A DNA stretch of 64,000 bases from Actinomyces oris. GTDB taxonomy: Bacteria; Actinomycetota; Actinomycetes; Actinomycetales; Actinomycetaceae. The notes beneath the pieces are model-generated. The model made no database searches and had not been told where the DNA came from. It saw only the letters and a program-made list of their open reading frames with translations. A program made the translations under genes and the position numbers. The stretch spans positions 1 to 64,000 of the forward strand of contig NZ_VICC01000002.1 in the NCBI RefSeq assembly GCF_006546825.1. Reading direction: 5' to 3'. Numbering within the stretch: the first letter of the stretch is position 1; the number at the start of each line of letters is the position of its first letter. Shown here piece after piece: positions 20,168-28,213 of the stretch.

Positions 20168-21837
20168 TGAGCGCCGTATTGAGCACAGCTGCGGGCGCGT
20201 CAGCACCAACTATCAGCTCTAACGCAACCAGCGCCCTTGCCGGCTGGGACGCCTACCTGCGGATTCTGCTCAGACGATTCCGGTTTCAGATCGTGGCCTG
20301 GCTGGTGCCCCTGTGGCTACTGGTCGGTGTCACCGCACCGAGCTACGAGAGCGTCTACCCCTCATTGGCGACCCGGACAGTGCTCATCGAGCAGATGCGC
20401 AAGTCTCCGGGGACTCGCCTGCTCTACGGCTATGTCCCCTTGCCCGGCCGGCTCGGCCAGCTCCTGCAGTGGGAGACGGGGACCTTCCTGCTCGTGTGCA
20501 CCGCACTCATGGCGATTCTGCTGACCTGCCGGGTACTGCGGGCCGATGAGGATGAGGGGCTCGTCGAGGTTCTGCGCGCCACGGGCGCGGGCAGGTCGGT
20601 TCCTTTTCTCGTACCGGTGGCCCTGGTCTGGGCGGTGGTCGGCGCCCTGTCTGCGGGCGTCGGAGGCCTTCTGACCTGGCAGACCGGGAGCATCGAGGAG
20701 CTGACGGTGAGCGGGGCCTGGGCACTGGCCGGGACGATCTGCGTGACGGGCTGGGCGTTCTCGACTATCGCGGCAGTGGCCTGCCAGCTGGGTCGTCAAG
20801 TGGGCCAGGCCAGGGGCCTGTCCATGCTGGTGCTCGCACTCGCCTTCGCGATGCGGGTGAGCGCCGACCAAATCTCCGACAGCACCGACTCGGACTGGCT
20901 CCGGTGGCTGACTCCCCTGGGGTGGCGCGACCTCGTGCGCCCTTACACCGATGACCGGTTCGCGGTGCTCCTGGCTTGCTGCGCCATCGCCATCGCTGTG
21001 ATGCTCAGCGCCGCAGTGCTCGCCGCGCGCCGTGAGTACCTGGACGGCTACCTGCCCGACCGCAGCTCGTCTCGGCGCCGGTGGCGGGTGCGGGGGCACA
21101 TGGATCTGCTCGGGCGCCTGTCATGGCGGAGCCTCGTCGGCTGGGCCCTGGCCTCGACGGCTCTGGCACTCCTGTACGGCTCGGTGTCCGGCAGCATCAA
21201 GGATCTGCTGGCCCCCGGTTCTCCGACGGCCTCCTGGGTCGGCAAGATGGCCGTGGGGTCCCCGGTGGAGCAGTTCATGTCCCTCATGACGGTGGTCACG
21301 ACGCTGCTTGTGGCCGTGGCGGCAGTGCGACGGGTGAACGGGTTGGCGGGCCTGGAGCGCGCGGGACTGGTGGAGGTCGAGCTGGCCGTCGGGGTGAGTC
21401 GTGGCCGAGTGCTCCTCTCCCAGGTTCTGTGCGCACTGATCGAGTCAATCGTCCTGCTGCTGGTCTCGGCGACGGTTCTGGCGGCGACGACGGCGACTCA
21501 GCTCACCGACGACCACGCCGTGGCGCGATCCTTCGTGTTCACCGTGAGCCAGCTGCCCGGCATGGTGGCAGCCATCGGGATCGCGACGGCCCTGGTGGGT
21601 CTGGCACCAAAACTGGCCGGCCTGTCCTGGGCGGCCGTCACCTGGAGCGCTTTCGCCCAGTTCTTCGGCGGACTCGTCGAGCTCAAGGACTGGGCCAAGG
21701 ATCTCAGCGTGCTCGGCCACCATCTCGACGTCGTCGGAACCCCGGACTGGAAGCCCTTGGCCGTCCAGGCCCTGGTTGGCCTCATCGGCATCACGATCGG
21801 GCTGGTCGCCTACACCCGACGCGACCTGCCCGCCTGA
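20167..21837 (+). CDS. ABC transporter permease (polyketide antibiotic/TnrB3-like exporter)
   Basis: 556-aa membrane protein with about twelve hydrophobic segments, organised as two similar halves (LLRRFRFQIVAWLVPLW near residue 35; GRLSWRSLVGWALASTAL near 315). This architecture and the preceding YSKGN-type ATPase match the actinobacterial 'exporter of polyketide antibiotics' group. Substrate unknown; export and self-resistance is the usual role. The last 57 nt (21781-21837) are repeated almost exactly at 22808-22864. Confidence 0.88.
   Translation: MSAVLSTAAGASAPTISSNATSALAGWDAYLRILLRRFRFQIVAWLVPLWLLVGVTAPSYESVYPSLATRTVLIEQMRKSPGTRLLYGYVPLPGRLGQLLQWETGTFLLVCTALMAILLTCRVLRADEDEGLVEVLRATGAGRSVPFLVPVALVWAVVGALSAGVGGLLTWQTGSIEELTVSGAWALAGTICVTGWAFSTIAAVACQLGRQVGQARGLSMLVLALAFAMRVSADQISDSTDSDWLRWLTPLGWRDLVRPYTDDRFAVLLACCAIAIAVMLSAAVLAARREYLDGYLPDRSSSRRRWRVRGHMDLLGRLSWRSLVGWALASTALALLYGSVSGSIKDLLAPGSPTASWVGKMAVGSPVEQFMSLMTVVTTLLVAVAAVRRVNGLAGLERAGLVEVELAVGVSRGRVLLSQVLCALIESIVLLLVSATVLAATTATQLTDDHAVARSFVFTVSQLPGMVAAIGIATALVGLAPKLAGLSWAAVTWSAFAQFFGGLVELKDWAKDLSVLGHHLDVVGTPDWKPLAVQALVGLIGITIGLVAYTRRDLPA
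21781..21837 (+). repeat. Direct repeat copy 1 (3' end of permease gene)
   Basis: 57 nt ending in the permease stop codon. It matches 22808-22864 at 53 of 57 positions by direct comparison. The two copies flank the DUF4267-like/marR pair. Confidence 0.9.
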
Positions 21838-21877
21838 CAACAAGACGCATTCTCTACCTCGTCATCTTCTGTTGCTC

Positions 21878-22228
21878 TCAGAGCACACAGGCCGCAGTGA
21901 CCAGGTGAAGAAGGGCCACGACAAGAGGGAACGCAACCATTCCCGGCACGCGGTGCACGACACCGATAGCGACGTCTCCTAGCTGGGCGACCGCCGCTGC
22001 GACCAGGACAAGCAAGGTCAGCGGCCGAGCAGGATCCAGCCAGACAACAACAGCGACCAGCAATCCGAGCGGGATGCCTCGAGCCGCGTACATGGCCGGA
22101 TAGAAACGCCCCTCTCGCCCGCCATAGCCAGACGGCGCAAGTGCCTGCGGACGGATCACCGCACCGACACCGAACCCTGCACAGACGATTCCCAACGCCG
22201 AGTTCAGCAACGCAAGCCACCACGGCAT
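21878..22228 (-). CDS. Small membrane protein, DUF4267-like
   Basis: 116 aa with four hydrophobic helices (WWLALLNSALGIVCAGFGVG; AARGIPLGLLVAVVVWL; TLLVLVAAAVAQLGDVAIG; VAFPLVVALLHLVTAACVL). The GxRDI/ARGIPLG and GDVAIG positions resemble DUF4267 proteins; function unknown. ATG at 22228 is chosen because AAGGGG lies 8 nt upstream; the GTG at 22237 would overlap that site. It is divergent from a marR-type gene that probably controls it, and lies inside a segment bounded by a 57-nt direct repeat. Confidence 0.7.
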   Translation of the reverse strand: MPWWLALLNSALGIVCAGFGVGAVIRPQALAPSGYGGREGRFYPAMYAARGIPLGLLVAVVVWLDPARPLTLLVLVAAAVAQLGDVAIGVVHRVPGMVAFPLVVALLHLVTAACVL

Positions 22229-22284
22229 GAGGACCACCCCTTATCGTTCACTTCTGAATCGTTCTGTATTGTACCGTTGTTCTC
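22229..22284. promoter_or_regulatory. Divergent promoter region between DUF4267-like and marR genes
   Basis: 56 bp, AT-richer than the surroundings. TATTGT (22267-22272) on the plus strand and TACAAT (22269-22274, minus) are -10-like and overlap. The repeated hexamer TCGTTC (about 22244 and 22259) could be a regulator half-site. No clear -35 box. Confidence 0.35.
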
Positions 22285-22743
22285 ATGACCGGAGAAGATG
22301 GCCACACAATCCTGTCCTCAACATGCTTCCAGCTCGGCGTCACGGGCAGCCAGATCACCCAGTCCTTCTCGAGACATATCGAGCACATCGGCCTGTCCCA
22401 CAAACAAGTGGGACTGCTTGCCGTCGTCGACGCCGGAGTGGCGACCTCTCAACGCGAGATCGCCACACAACTTCATGTCGCCCCAAGCCTGGTGGTCACA
22501 CTGGTCGACCAGCTCACCAGCGCCGGTGCCGTGCGCAGGACACGCAGTCGGAGCGATCGTCGAGTGCAGACCATCGAGATCACCGACGAAGGGCGCAGAC
22601 TATTGAAGGCTGCCACCGACGTCGCCAGCAGACTCGACGCCGACCTGCGCACACACCTCACCCCCGACGATCAACAAGCCTTGGATAGGTTCCTGCCTTC
22701 CCTCCTTCACGCCGCTACGGCAACAGGTCAAGACGAGGCCTAG
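22285..22743 (+). CDS. MarR-family transcriptional regulator
   Basis: 152 aa, with the MarR winged helix in residues 35-105: LSHKQVGLLAVVDAG, ATSQREIATQLHVAPSLVVTLVDQL (core), and the wing SRSDRRVQTIEITDEG. It is divergently arranged with the small membrane protein, the classic MarR layout for controlling a neighbour and itself. No obvious SD before the ATG. Confidence 0.85.
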   Translation: MTGEDGHTILSSTCFQLGVTGSQITQSFSRHIEHIGLSHKQVGLLAVVDAGVATSQREIATQLHVAPSLVVTLVDQLTSAGAVRRTRSRSDRRVQTIEITDEGRRLLKAATDVASRLDADLRTHLTPDDQQALDRFLPSLLHAATATGQDEA

Positions 22744-22807
22744 CCCAGGTACACTCACCGGCCCCGACGCGAGGAACGAACCTTGGTCCGCCCACGCCAC
22801 GGTCGAC

Positions 22808-22864
22808 CTCATCGGCATCATGACCGGCCTGGTCGCCTACACCCGACGCGACCTGCCCACCTGA
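22808..22864 (+). pseudogene. Detached C-terminal fragment of an ABC permease (direct repeat copy 2)
   Basis: This stretch translates to LIGIMTGLVAYTRRDLPT and a stop, against LIGITIGLVAYTRRDLPA at the end of the permease at 20167-21837. At the DNA level 53 of 57 bases agree. Nothing upstream of it is recognisably permease-derived beyond weak similarity for about 15 nt. It is either the remnant of a second permease copy or the far side of an insertion at the permease 3' end. Confidence 0.8.
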
Positions 22865-22904
22865 CGACGGAAGGCGGTGCTACAGTTGCTACGGGGTGAT
22901 GTAC

Positions 22905-23162
22905 ATGCAGACGATCATGCACCGGGAACTGCGCAACAACAGCGCCGCGATCCTCCACCGAGTTCAGGCTGGTGAAACGTTTGAGATCACCAACAATGGT
23001 GAACCTGTTGCGATACTCTCGCCTATTTCCCGGGACCGGCTCTCCATCCTCAAGTGGCAAGGAGCGGTCCGTGAAGCGACGCATGTCGACTTCAGGGCCC
23101 TGAAACGCACAGCAGACGTGAGTTCCCAAGACGTACTGGACGATCTTCGCGGGGAACAATGA
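22905..23162 (+). CDS. Phd/YefM-type antitoxin
   Basis: 85 aa. The N-terminal Phd/YefM fold is recognisable: MHRELRNNSAAILHRVQAGETFEITNNGEPVAIL, here cited as HRELRNNSAAILHRVQAG and NNGEPVAILSP, with a disordered C-terminal tail (SSQDVLDDLRGEQ) that would wrap the toxin. ATG at 22905 is chosen over GTG 22896 because GGGG sits 8 nt upstream. Its stop overlaps the toxin ATG (ATGA), the usual antitoxin-first operon, which it probably represses itself. Confidence 0.85.
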   Translation: MQTIMHRELRNNSAAILHRVQAGETFEITNNGEPVAILSPISRDRLSILKWQGAVREATHVDFRALKRTADVSSQDVLDDLRGEQ

Positions 23163-23554
23163 GCGTCTACTACCTCGATACCTCCGCGGCCTTGAAGCTC
23201 CTCATTGAGGAGAAGGAGTCTGAGCCACTGGCTGCCTGGCTCACATCGCATACAACCGACGGAGACTCACTATGTTCCTCTTTCCTCCTGCACACTGAGC
23301 TCCACTGCGCCGCTCGACGACGTAGTGAACTCGATCAGGAGACGGTCGCATCTCTCCTTTCAGGGATCAACCTCATCGACATATCAAGGTCGAAGCTCAT
23401 TGACGCAGCTAGAACATCGTTGGGATTGAGGGCAGCAGACGCCATCCACCTGACAGTGGCACTGGATATTCAAGCAGACGCCATCATCACCTATGACATC
23501 GAGATGCAAAATGCCGCACGTCACTGCAACCTCTCGCCAGTGGCACCCTCCTAA
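23159..23554 (+). CDS. PIN-domain ribonuclease toxin (VapC family)
   Basis: 131 aa. The four acidic residues of the PIN active site are present: Asp in YLDTSAALKLL (residue 7), Glu in HTELHC, Asp in LRAADAIHL and Asp in TYDIEM. Family members cut tRNA or rRNA and are neutralised by the cognate antitoxin, here the Phd/YefM-like protein encoded just upstream with a 4-nt overlap. Fold and length are intact, so it is probably functional. Confidence 0.88.
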   Translation: MSVYYLDTSAALKLLIEEKESEPLAAWLTSHTTDGDSLCSSFLLHTELHCAARRRSELDQETVASLLSGINLIDISRSKLIDAARTSLGLRAADAIHLTVALDIQADAIITYDIEMQNAARHCNLSPVAPS

Positions 23555-23566
23555 GAGATGACTCCT

Positions 23567-23608
23567 CCCGCTGAGGGTGAGGCAAAAGGTCGCCCCGCCC
23601 TCAGCGGG
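23567..23608. terminator. Inverted repeat between convergent toxin and gluD genes
   Basis: Perfect 11-bp arms CCCGCTGAGGG / CCCTCAGCGGG (23567-23577, 23598-23608), 20-nt loop with an inner GGC/GCC pairing. The right arm overlaps the gluD stop codon. It may terminate both the toxin operon and the glu operon. Confidence 0.6.
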
Positions 23609-24476
23609 TACGCGACTCGATGTAGCGGGCCAGCGCCCCCAGGGACCAGTTCACGATGATGTAGAGCACGGCGATGATGACGTAGGTCTGGAAGAAGACC
23701 GACAAATGGGCATCGATCTTCGCCTGGCCGATCATGGTGGAACCGCGATACATGAGCTCGGGGTAGGCGAGCACGTATGCCAGCGTCGTCCCCTTGATGA
23801 TGGTCACCATCTGCGTGATAAGGGTTGGGAGCATGAGGCGCAGGGCCTGCGGCGCCAGGATGAGGCGCATCGTGAGCGATGGACTCATCCCCAGTGCCCA
23901 AGCGGCCTCCGTCTGGCCACGGTCCAGCGCCCGAACACCGGAGCGGAAGACCTCCGCCGTCGTCGCCGAGGTGCACATGACGATGGGCAGTGCCAGCTTC
24001 CAGAAGTCCGAGATCGTGGCGAAGCGGGGAACCACCAAGAGGAAGAAGTAGACGAGCAGCAGCATCGGCACCGCCCGCATGGCATCGATCCACAGGCCTA
24101 TCAGCCACTTGATGGGGCGGTTGTCCAGCAAGCGGAGCCAGCCCAAGGCGATTCCCAGAGGGAAGGTGAGCACCGCGGCAACGCCTCCCAGGGTCAACGT
24201 GGTCCTGGCCGCCTCCAGGAGCTGGCTGACCACCGACTGCCCCAGGAAGTAGCGCCACTTGGGATAGTCGAGCTGTCCCGCGAGGTCCAGCCGGTAGAGG
24301 ACCGCGGCCGCCAGCGCCGCGATTCCAATGACGGCGACGACTGATCCGATGGCGATCAGGATGCGCCCCCGCGGCCCGGGCTCATCGAAGAGCAGTGCCG
24401 CATCCGCCACCCCGGAGCTCTGACTCCGCTGACGGCGTGGACGGGGCTCTGTCATCGGCATGATGTCTGAGCTCAT
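23601..24476 (-). CDS. gluD: Amino-acid ABC transporter permease (GluD-like)
   Basis: 291-aa polar-amino-acid permease of the HisM type. An N-terminal arginine-rich extension of about 35 residues precedes five membrane segments, and the EAA cytoplasmic loop is present as ALDRGQTEAAWALGMSPSLTMRLILAPQALR (core EAAWALGMS). The start overlaps the gluC stop (ATGA). Last gene of gluA-B-C-D; in Corynebacterium this layout is a glutamate uptake system. Specificity here is inferred and could be another polar amino acid. Confidence 0.85.
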   Translation of the reverse strand: MSSDIMPMTEPRPRRQRSQSSGVADAALLFDEPGPRGRILIAIGSVVAVIGIAALAAAVLYRLDLAGQLDYPKWRYFLGQSVVSQLLEAARTTLTLGGVAAVLTFPLGIALGWLRLLDNRPIKWLIGLWIDAMRAVPMLLLVYFFLLVVPRFATISDFWKLALPIVMCTSATTAEVFRSGVRALDRGQTEAAWALGMSPSLTMRLILAPQALRLMLPTLITQMVTIIKGTTLAYVLAYPELMYRGSTMIGQAKIDAHLSVFFQTYVIIAVLYIIVNWSLGALARYIESRTR

Positions 24477-25129
24477 GCTCGCCCCCTCCCCATGAACTCG
24501 AGGCGCCTCTCAAGGAGCCCGCCGACCTTCGTGGCGGCGAAGGCGATGGCCAGGTAGGTAAGGCCGGAGGTGAGGAAGGTGATGACTCCCGCGGCTCGTT
24601 CCTGGTTGATTCTCTGCGTCACGGCCGTCAGCTCGACGACGCCGATCGCCGCGGCGAGCGAGGAGCCGATGAGGCAGGCGATGAAGATGTTGACCAGTGG
24701 CTGGATCGTGCGGGCCAGCGCCTGAGGCAGGACGATGCCGCGAATGATGAGCCCGAAGGGCATGCCCAGTGCACGGGCGGCCTCAATCTGCCCCTTGGGC
24801 ACCGAGTTGATCCCGCTGCGGACCGTCTCACACACGAATCCCGATGAGGAGAAGACCAGCGCCACGATCACCGACCAGAACAGCGGGATGGTGATACCAA
24901 CATGAGGCAGCGCCAGGCCGACAAGCACCATGAGGCACAGATTGGGGATATTGCAGGCCACCGTCACCCACGCCGCACCCAGCGCACGCAGCGGAGGAAT
25001 GGGACCGACCCGGAAGATGGCCATAAGCGACCCCAGGAGCAGCCCACCCAGGTAGGACAGGACGGAGATCACCAGCGTGACCAGCAGCCCCCAACCGATA
25101 GCGGGGAGATTGTCGGTAATGGCACTCAC
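24473..25129 (-). CDS. gluC: Amino-acid ABC transporter permease (GluC-like)
   Basis: 218 aa, five membrane segments, with the EAA loop GQIEAARALGMPFGLIIRGIVLPQALAR (core EAARALGMPFG). It forms the channel with the GluD-like partner whose gene overlaps its 3' end. The 125-bp spacer to the binding-protein gene holds no clear terminator. Confidence 0.85.
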   Translation of the reverse strand: MSAITDNLPAIGWGLLVTLVISVLSYLGGLLLGSLMAIFRVGPIPPLRALGAAWVTVACNIPNLCLMVLVGLALPHVGITIPLFWSVIVALVFSSSGFVCETVRSGINSVPKGQIEAARALGMPFGLIIRGIVLPQALARTIQPLVNIFIACLIGSSLAAAIGVVELTAVTQRINQERAAGVITFLTSGLTYLAIAFAATKVGGLLERRLEFMGRGRA

Positions 25130-25254
25130 AGTCGCCTCCTTGAACGATGCAGGTCGTCACCATGACGGGAATGCTATCGGCTGCCGCGCCGTCGGCCCTG
25201 CGGCGAGTCCGCTCAGGCCGACGACGCAGCGAGCCTGACAGGCAATGAGGACGT

Positions 25255-26235
25255 TCAGGAGCTCTGCGCGGTCGCGTCGCCGCCGGCCGAGGACCCGGGC
25301 ACCGAGCCGAGGGCCGGGGGCTGAGGAGCGTCACCACCGAGGGACTTGCCGATCGTCGCCTCCCAGATCCTCTTCCAGGTGCCGTCATCCTCGATCGTCT
25401 TGAGGAAGGTGTTGACGAAGGCCTGTGCCCCGGAGTCCTTGGGAAGTCCGATGCCGTAGGGGTCCTCGGCGAAGGTCTCACCGACGATCTTGACCTTGTC
25501 ATTGGACAGGACCTCGCTCTTGAGCAGGGACTGGTCCACGACGTAGGCCTTGACCTGCCCGCTCTCGACGGCGGCGACGCACTTGGCCTGGGTGTCGAAG
25601 GGCTTGGCGGTGGCCTTGGGGGCGTACTTCTTCAGGGCGGCGGCCGACGAGGAGTTGGACTGGACCGCGACGTCCCCGGTGAGGGTGTCGACGCCGGTGA
25701 TGTCCTTGTTATCGGCCTTGACCAGGATGGCCTGGCTGGAGGCGTAGTAGGGGCCTGCGAAGTCGATCTTCTTGGCCCGCTCCGGGGTGATCGTGTAGGT
25801 GGCGATGACGGCCTTGACCGTACCGTTGGTCAGGACGGTCTCGCGCGTCTCGGAGGTGACCTGCTGGACCTCGAGGAGGGAGCGGGCGTCGTCTCCGCCG
25901 ATGATGTAGCGGGCCAGCGCCTGGGCGATGGCCGCATCGAAGCCGGAGATCTTCTTCGTCTTGGAGTCCTCCCAGGAGAAGACCTCGGAGGTTTTGGTCC
26001 CACCGGTGACGAGCTTTTTCGCCTGCTTCACGGAGGCGGCCCAGGGGGAGGCGGCCACGACGTCGGCGGCGGCCACCGGACCGGAGTTGATGGCCTTGTC
26101 GTAGTCGGCGTCGGAAGCCGACGACGAGGCGACGGCCTTGCCATCGGCGCCCGTGTCTGCGCAGGCGGCCAGGACGCCTGCCAGGGAGAGGGCGCCGGTC
26201 GTGGCCAGGAGTCCGCGGCGGGAGAGGGTGGTCAT
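25255..26235 (-). CDS. gluB: Extracellular solute-binding lipoprotein (GluB-like)
   Basis: 326-aa family 3 binding protein. The signal has a twin Arg (SRRGLL) and hydrophobic stretch, then the lipobox VLAAC with the lipidated cysteine at about residue 25, so it is anchored outside the membrane. Binding-protein motifs are ISGFDAAIAQALARYI, TITPERAKKIDFAGPYYASSQAILV (core PERAKKIDFAGPYY) and EDPYGIGLPKDS. A proline/glycine-rich tail closes it. It lies between the ATPase and permease genes. Confidence 0.88.
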   Translation of the reverse strand: MTTLSRRGLLATTGALSLAGVLAACADTGADGKAVASSSASDADYDKAINSGPVAAADVVAASPWAASVKQAKKLVTGGTKTSEVFSWEDSKTKKISGFDAAIAQALARYIIGGDDARSLLEVQQVTSETRETVLTNGTVKAVIATYTITPERAKKIDFAGPYYASSQAILVKADNKDITGVDTLTGDVAVQSNSSSAAALKKYAPKATAKPFDTQAKCVAAVESGQVKAYVVDQSLLKSEVLSNDKVKIVGETFAEDPYGIGLPKDSGAQAFVNTFLKTIEDDGTWKRIWEATIGKSLGGDAPQPPALGSVPGSSAGGDATAQSS

Positions 26236-26324
26236 GGTGTTCCTTTCGTTCGGACGGGGAGGGGCCGTCCCAGGCGCTGGGCCTGCGGTGGTCGCCGCAC
26301 TCGGGAGAGGATGCGGTTCGGGGC

Positions 26325-27110
26325 TCAGTGGCTGAGCACCTTGGAGAGGAAGTCGCGGGCGCGCTCGGTGCGCGGGGAGGAGAAGAACTCGGCGGGCCGG
26401 CCGGACTCAACGATCTGGCCGCCGTCCATGAAGACGACCCGGTCGGCGACCGAGCGGGCGAAGCCCATCTCGTGGGTGACGACGAGCATGGTCATACCCG
26501 AGGCCGCCAGGTCCTTGATGACGTCGAGGACCTCGTTAATCATCTCCGGGTCCAGGGCGCTGGTGGGCTCATCGAAGAGCATGAGCTTGGGGTCCATCGC
26601 CAGCGCGCGGGCGATGGCGACGCGCTGCTGCTGACCTCCGGAGAGCTGAGAAGGACGCTTGTCGGCCTGGTCCTCCAGGCCGACTCGGGCCAGCAGCTCA
26701 CGGGCACGTTCCTCAGCCCGCCCCCGGGGGATGCCGCGCACCTTGATGGGCGCCAGGGTGATGTTGTCCAGGACCGTGCGGTGCGGGAAGAGGTTGAAGG
26801 ACTGGAAGACCATTCCCACCTCGGCGCGCAGCTGAGCCAGGGCCCGGCCCTCCTGAGGCAGCGGGATTCCGTCGATCTCGATCTGCCCTTCCTGGATCGG
26901 CTCGAGGCGGTTGACGGTACGGCATAGGGTCGACTTGCCCGATCCGGAGGCGCCGATGACGGCGACAACCTCACCACGGTGGATGTCGAGGGAGACGTCG
27001 TCGAGAGCCTTGAAACGGCCGTAGTACTTGGTGACGTTGCTGATCCGCACCAGGACGTCATCGTCCCGGTCTGCGGCGGTCTGGTCAGGAGAGGGTGCGG
27101 ATGCGGTCAC
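26325..27110 (-). CDS. gluA: Amino-acid ABC transporter ATP-binding protein (GluA-like)
   Basis: 261 aa. Walker [11 protein letters not shown]-loop [10 protein letters not shown], signature [16 protein letters not shown], Walker [14 protein letters not shown] and H-loop VVTHEM are all intact. The FNLFPH block is typical of polar-amino-acid ATPases (GlnQ/GluA). First gene of the transporter operon. The spacer upstream holds a sequence that shares 12 nt with the argC ARG-box region. Confidence 0.92.
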   Translation of the reverse strand: MTASAPSPDQTAADRDDDVLVRISNVTKYYGRFKALDDVSLDIHRGEVVAVIGASGSGKSTLCRTVNRLEPIQEGQIEIDGIPLPQEGRALAQLRAEVGMVFQSFNLFPHRTVLDNITLAPIKVRGIPRGRAEERARELLARVGLEDQADKRPSQLSGGQQQRVAIARALAMDPKLMLFDEPTSALDPEMINEVLDVIKDLAASGMTMLVVTHEMGFARSVADRVVFMDGGQIVESGRPAEFFSSPRTERARDFLSKVLSH

Positions 27111-27375
27111 GAGTACCTCGTCTCAACATGGGTATGGGAGCGTCATCTGTCTCATCGACAGCAACAGCAACACATCCGCATGCGCACTGCATTCCTCCTT
27201 GGCTTGTGTCGGCCTACACATATCAGAGAGTTCCAACCTCTCGTCAGGAAGAGTAGCACCGTCTCCAACCGGAGCGTCAACCGTCTCACAACTCCCCCGA
27301 ACCTGGGACGATGCTCACACGCCATACAGAGCGCCTAACCGCGTACGCCGACCACGCGGTCGTAGTCTCATCTGC
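27111..27375. promoter_or_regulatory. Divergent regulatory region gluA / tetR, with ARG-box-like site
   Basis: 265 bp between divergent genes. At 27172-27194 the sequence ACATCCGCATGC followed 5 nt later by GCATTC repeats, with different spacing (8 nt there), the ACATCCGCATGC...GCATTC of the argC operator (13581-13606). For tetR, TAGTCT (27363-27368) lies 7 nt before the ATG, suggesting a leaderless transcript. CGACCACGCGGTCG (27347-27360) is a short palindrome next to it and may be an operator. Confidence 0.45.
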
Positions 27376-27996
27376 ATGAGCCCCGCGAATACCACCGATC
27401 CGCGCCGCCGACTCCAGCCCGAGCAGCGTCGGGAGGAGCTGGTGAGAGTCGGCGTCGAGCTGTTCGCGGAGGGGACGCTCGACCGCACTCACGTCAACGA
27501 GATCATCAAGCGGGCCGGTGTCTCACGCACGCTCTTCTATCACTACTTCCCCTCCAAGATGGCCTTCGCCCGCGCCATCGTGGAGTACGAGATCCTTCAC
27601 CTTCACGGCCTGGTCGAGCAGCAGACGGCACTGACCCTGGAAGGGGCGATCTCCACGTTCGCGGGCTACGTGAAGGCCAGGCCAGACAGCCTTCGAGCGC
27701 TTCACACCGGAGGTCTTGACCAGGACCCTGAGATCGCGGCCGCGCTGGCCACCAGCTTCGAGCGTTACGAACGCCTCGTCCTCATGCTCATGGGCATCCC
27801 CGAGCCCGACGCGCGCGCCATGTTCGCCGCCCACGTGTGGATCAGCACCATGATCTCCCTGTGCCTGGCCTGGCTGGATCACCCCGAGATCAGCCAGGAG
27901 ACCATCACGAACATGTCCGCCCAGACACTGCGGAGCCTGGTGTCCCAGGCTCGCCAGGGCGCCGAGCACACCCCCGAGCCGGTGAGCGACCGCTGA
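27376..27996 (+). CDS. TetR-family transcriptional regulator
   Basis: 206 aa. Residues about 15-65 are the TetR DNA-binding domain: RREELVRVGVELFAEG, THVNEIIKRAGVSRTLFYHYFPSKMAFARA (core KRAGVSRTLFYHYFPSK). The rest is an all-helical ligand domain without recognised specificity. ATG at 27376 is chosen; the open frame upstream to 27028 runs through the regulatory spacer. It probably regulates the downstream glycosyltransferase gene, whose promoter holds a good palindromic site. Confidence 0.88.
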   Translation: MSPANTTDPRRRLQPEQRREELVRVGVELFAEGTLDRTHVNEIIKRAGVSRTLFYHYFPSKMAFARAIVEYEILHLHGLVEQQTALTLEGAISTFAGYVKARPDSLRALHTGGLDQDPEIAAALATSFERYERLVLMLMGIPEPDARAMFAAHVWISTMISLCLAWLDHPEISQETITNMSAQTLRSLVSQARQGAEHTPEPVSDR

Positions 27997-28095
27997 GGGC
28001 GAGCACTAAGGGCGAACCGAGCCGCATCGAGACTCAGACCTTCCCCGGGGCCGCTCACACTTTCTTCCAGTATTTCGAACCCATCGTAAAAAAGG

Positions 28096-28115
28096 CGTTC
28101 GCGTAGGCGCGAACG
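28096..28115 (-). terminator. Hairpin with U-tract on the minus strand
   Basis: CGTTCGCG and CGCGAACG pair perfectly around TAGG. On the minus strand the stem is followed by CCTTTTTTAC, the form of an intrinsic terminator for leftward transcription. No minus-strand gene lies just upstream of it, so it may shield tetR from antisense reading. On the plus strand it is a hairpin without U-tract after tetR. Confidence 0.55.
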
Positions 28116-28133
28116 TGCTACTCTCTCCCCCGG

Positions 28134-28151
28134 TTGTACAAGACGTACAAT
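28134..28151 (+). promoter_or_regulatory. TetR-type operator overlapping a promoter
   Basis: TTGTACAAGACGTACAA (28134-28150) has perfect 6-bp arms with a 5-nt centre, and TACAAT (28146-28151) inside it is a good -10 hexamer for the glycosyltransferase gene. Position and form fit repression by the TetR protein encoded upstream. Confidence 0.55.
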
Positions 28152-28213
28152 AGAACAACGATGAGGGCTCACCCGCACTGTGGCACCCCTCGCTCTCAGA
28201 AGGAGAGCCGATC

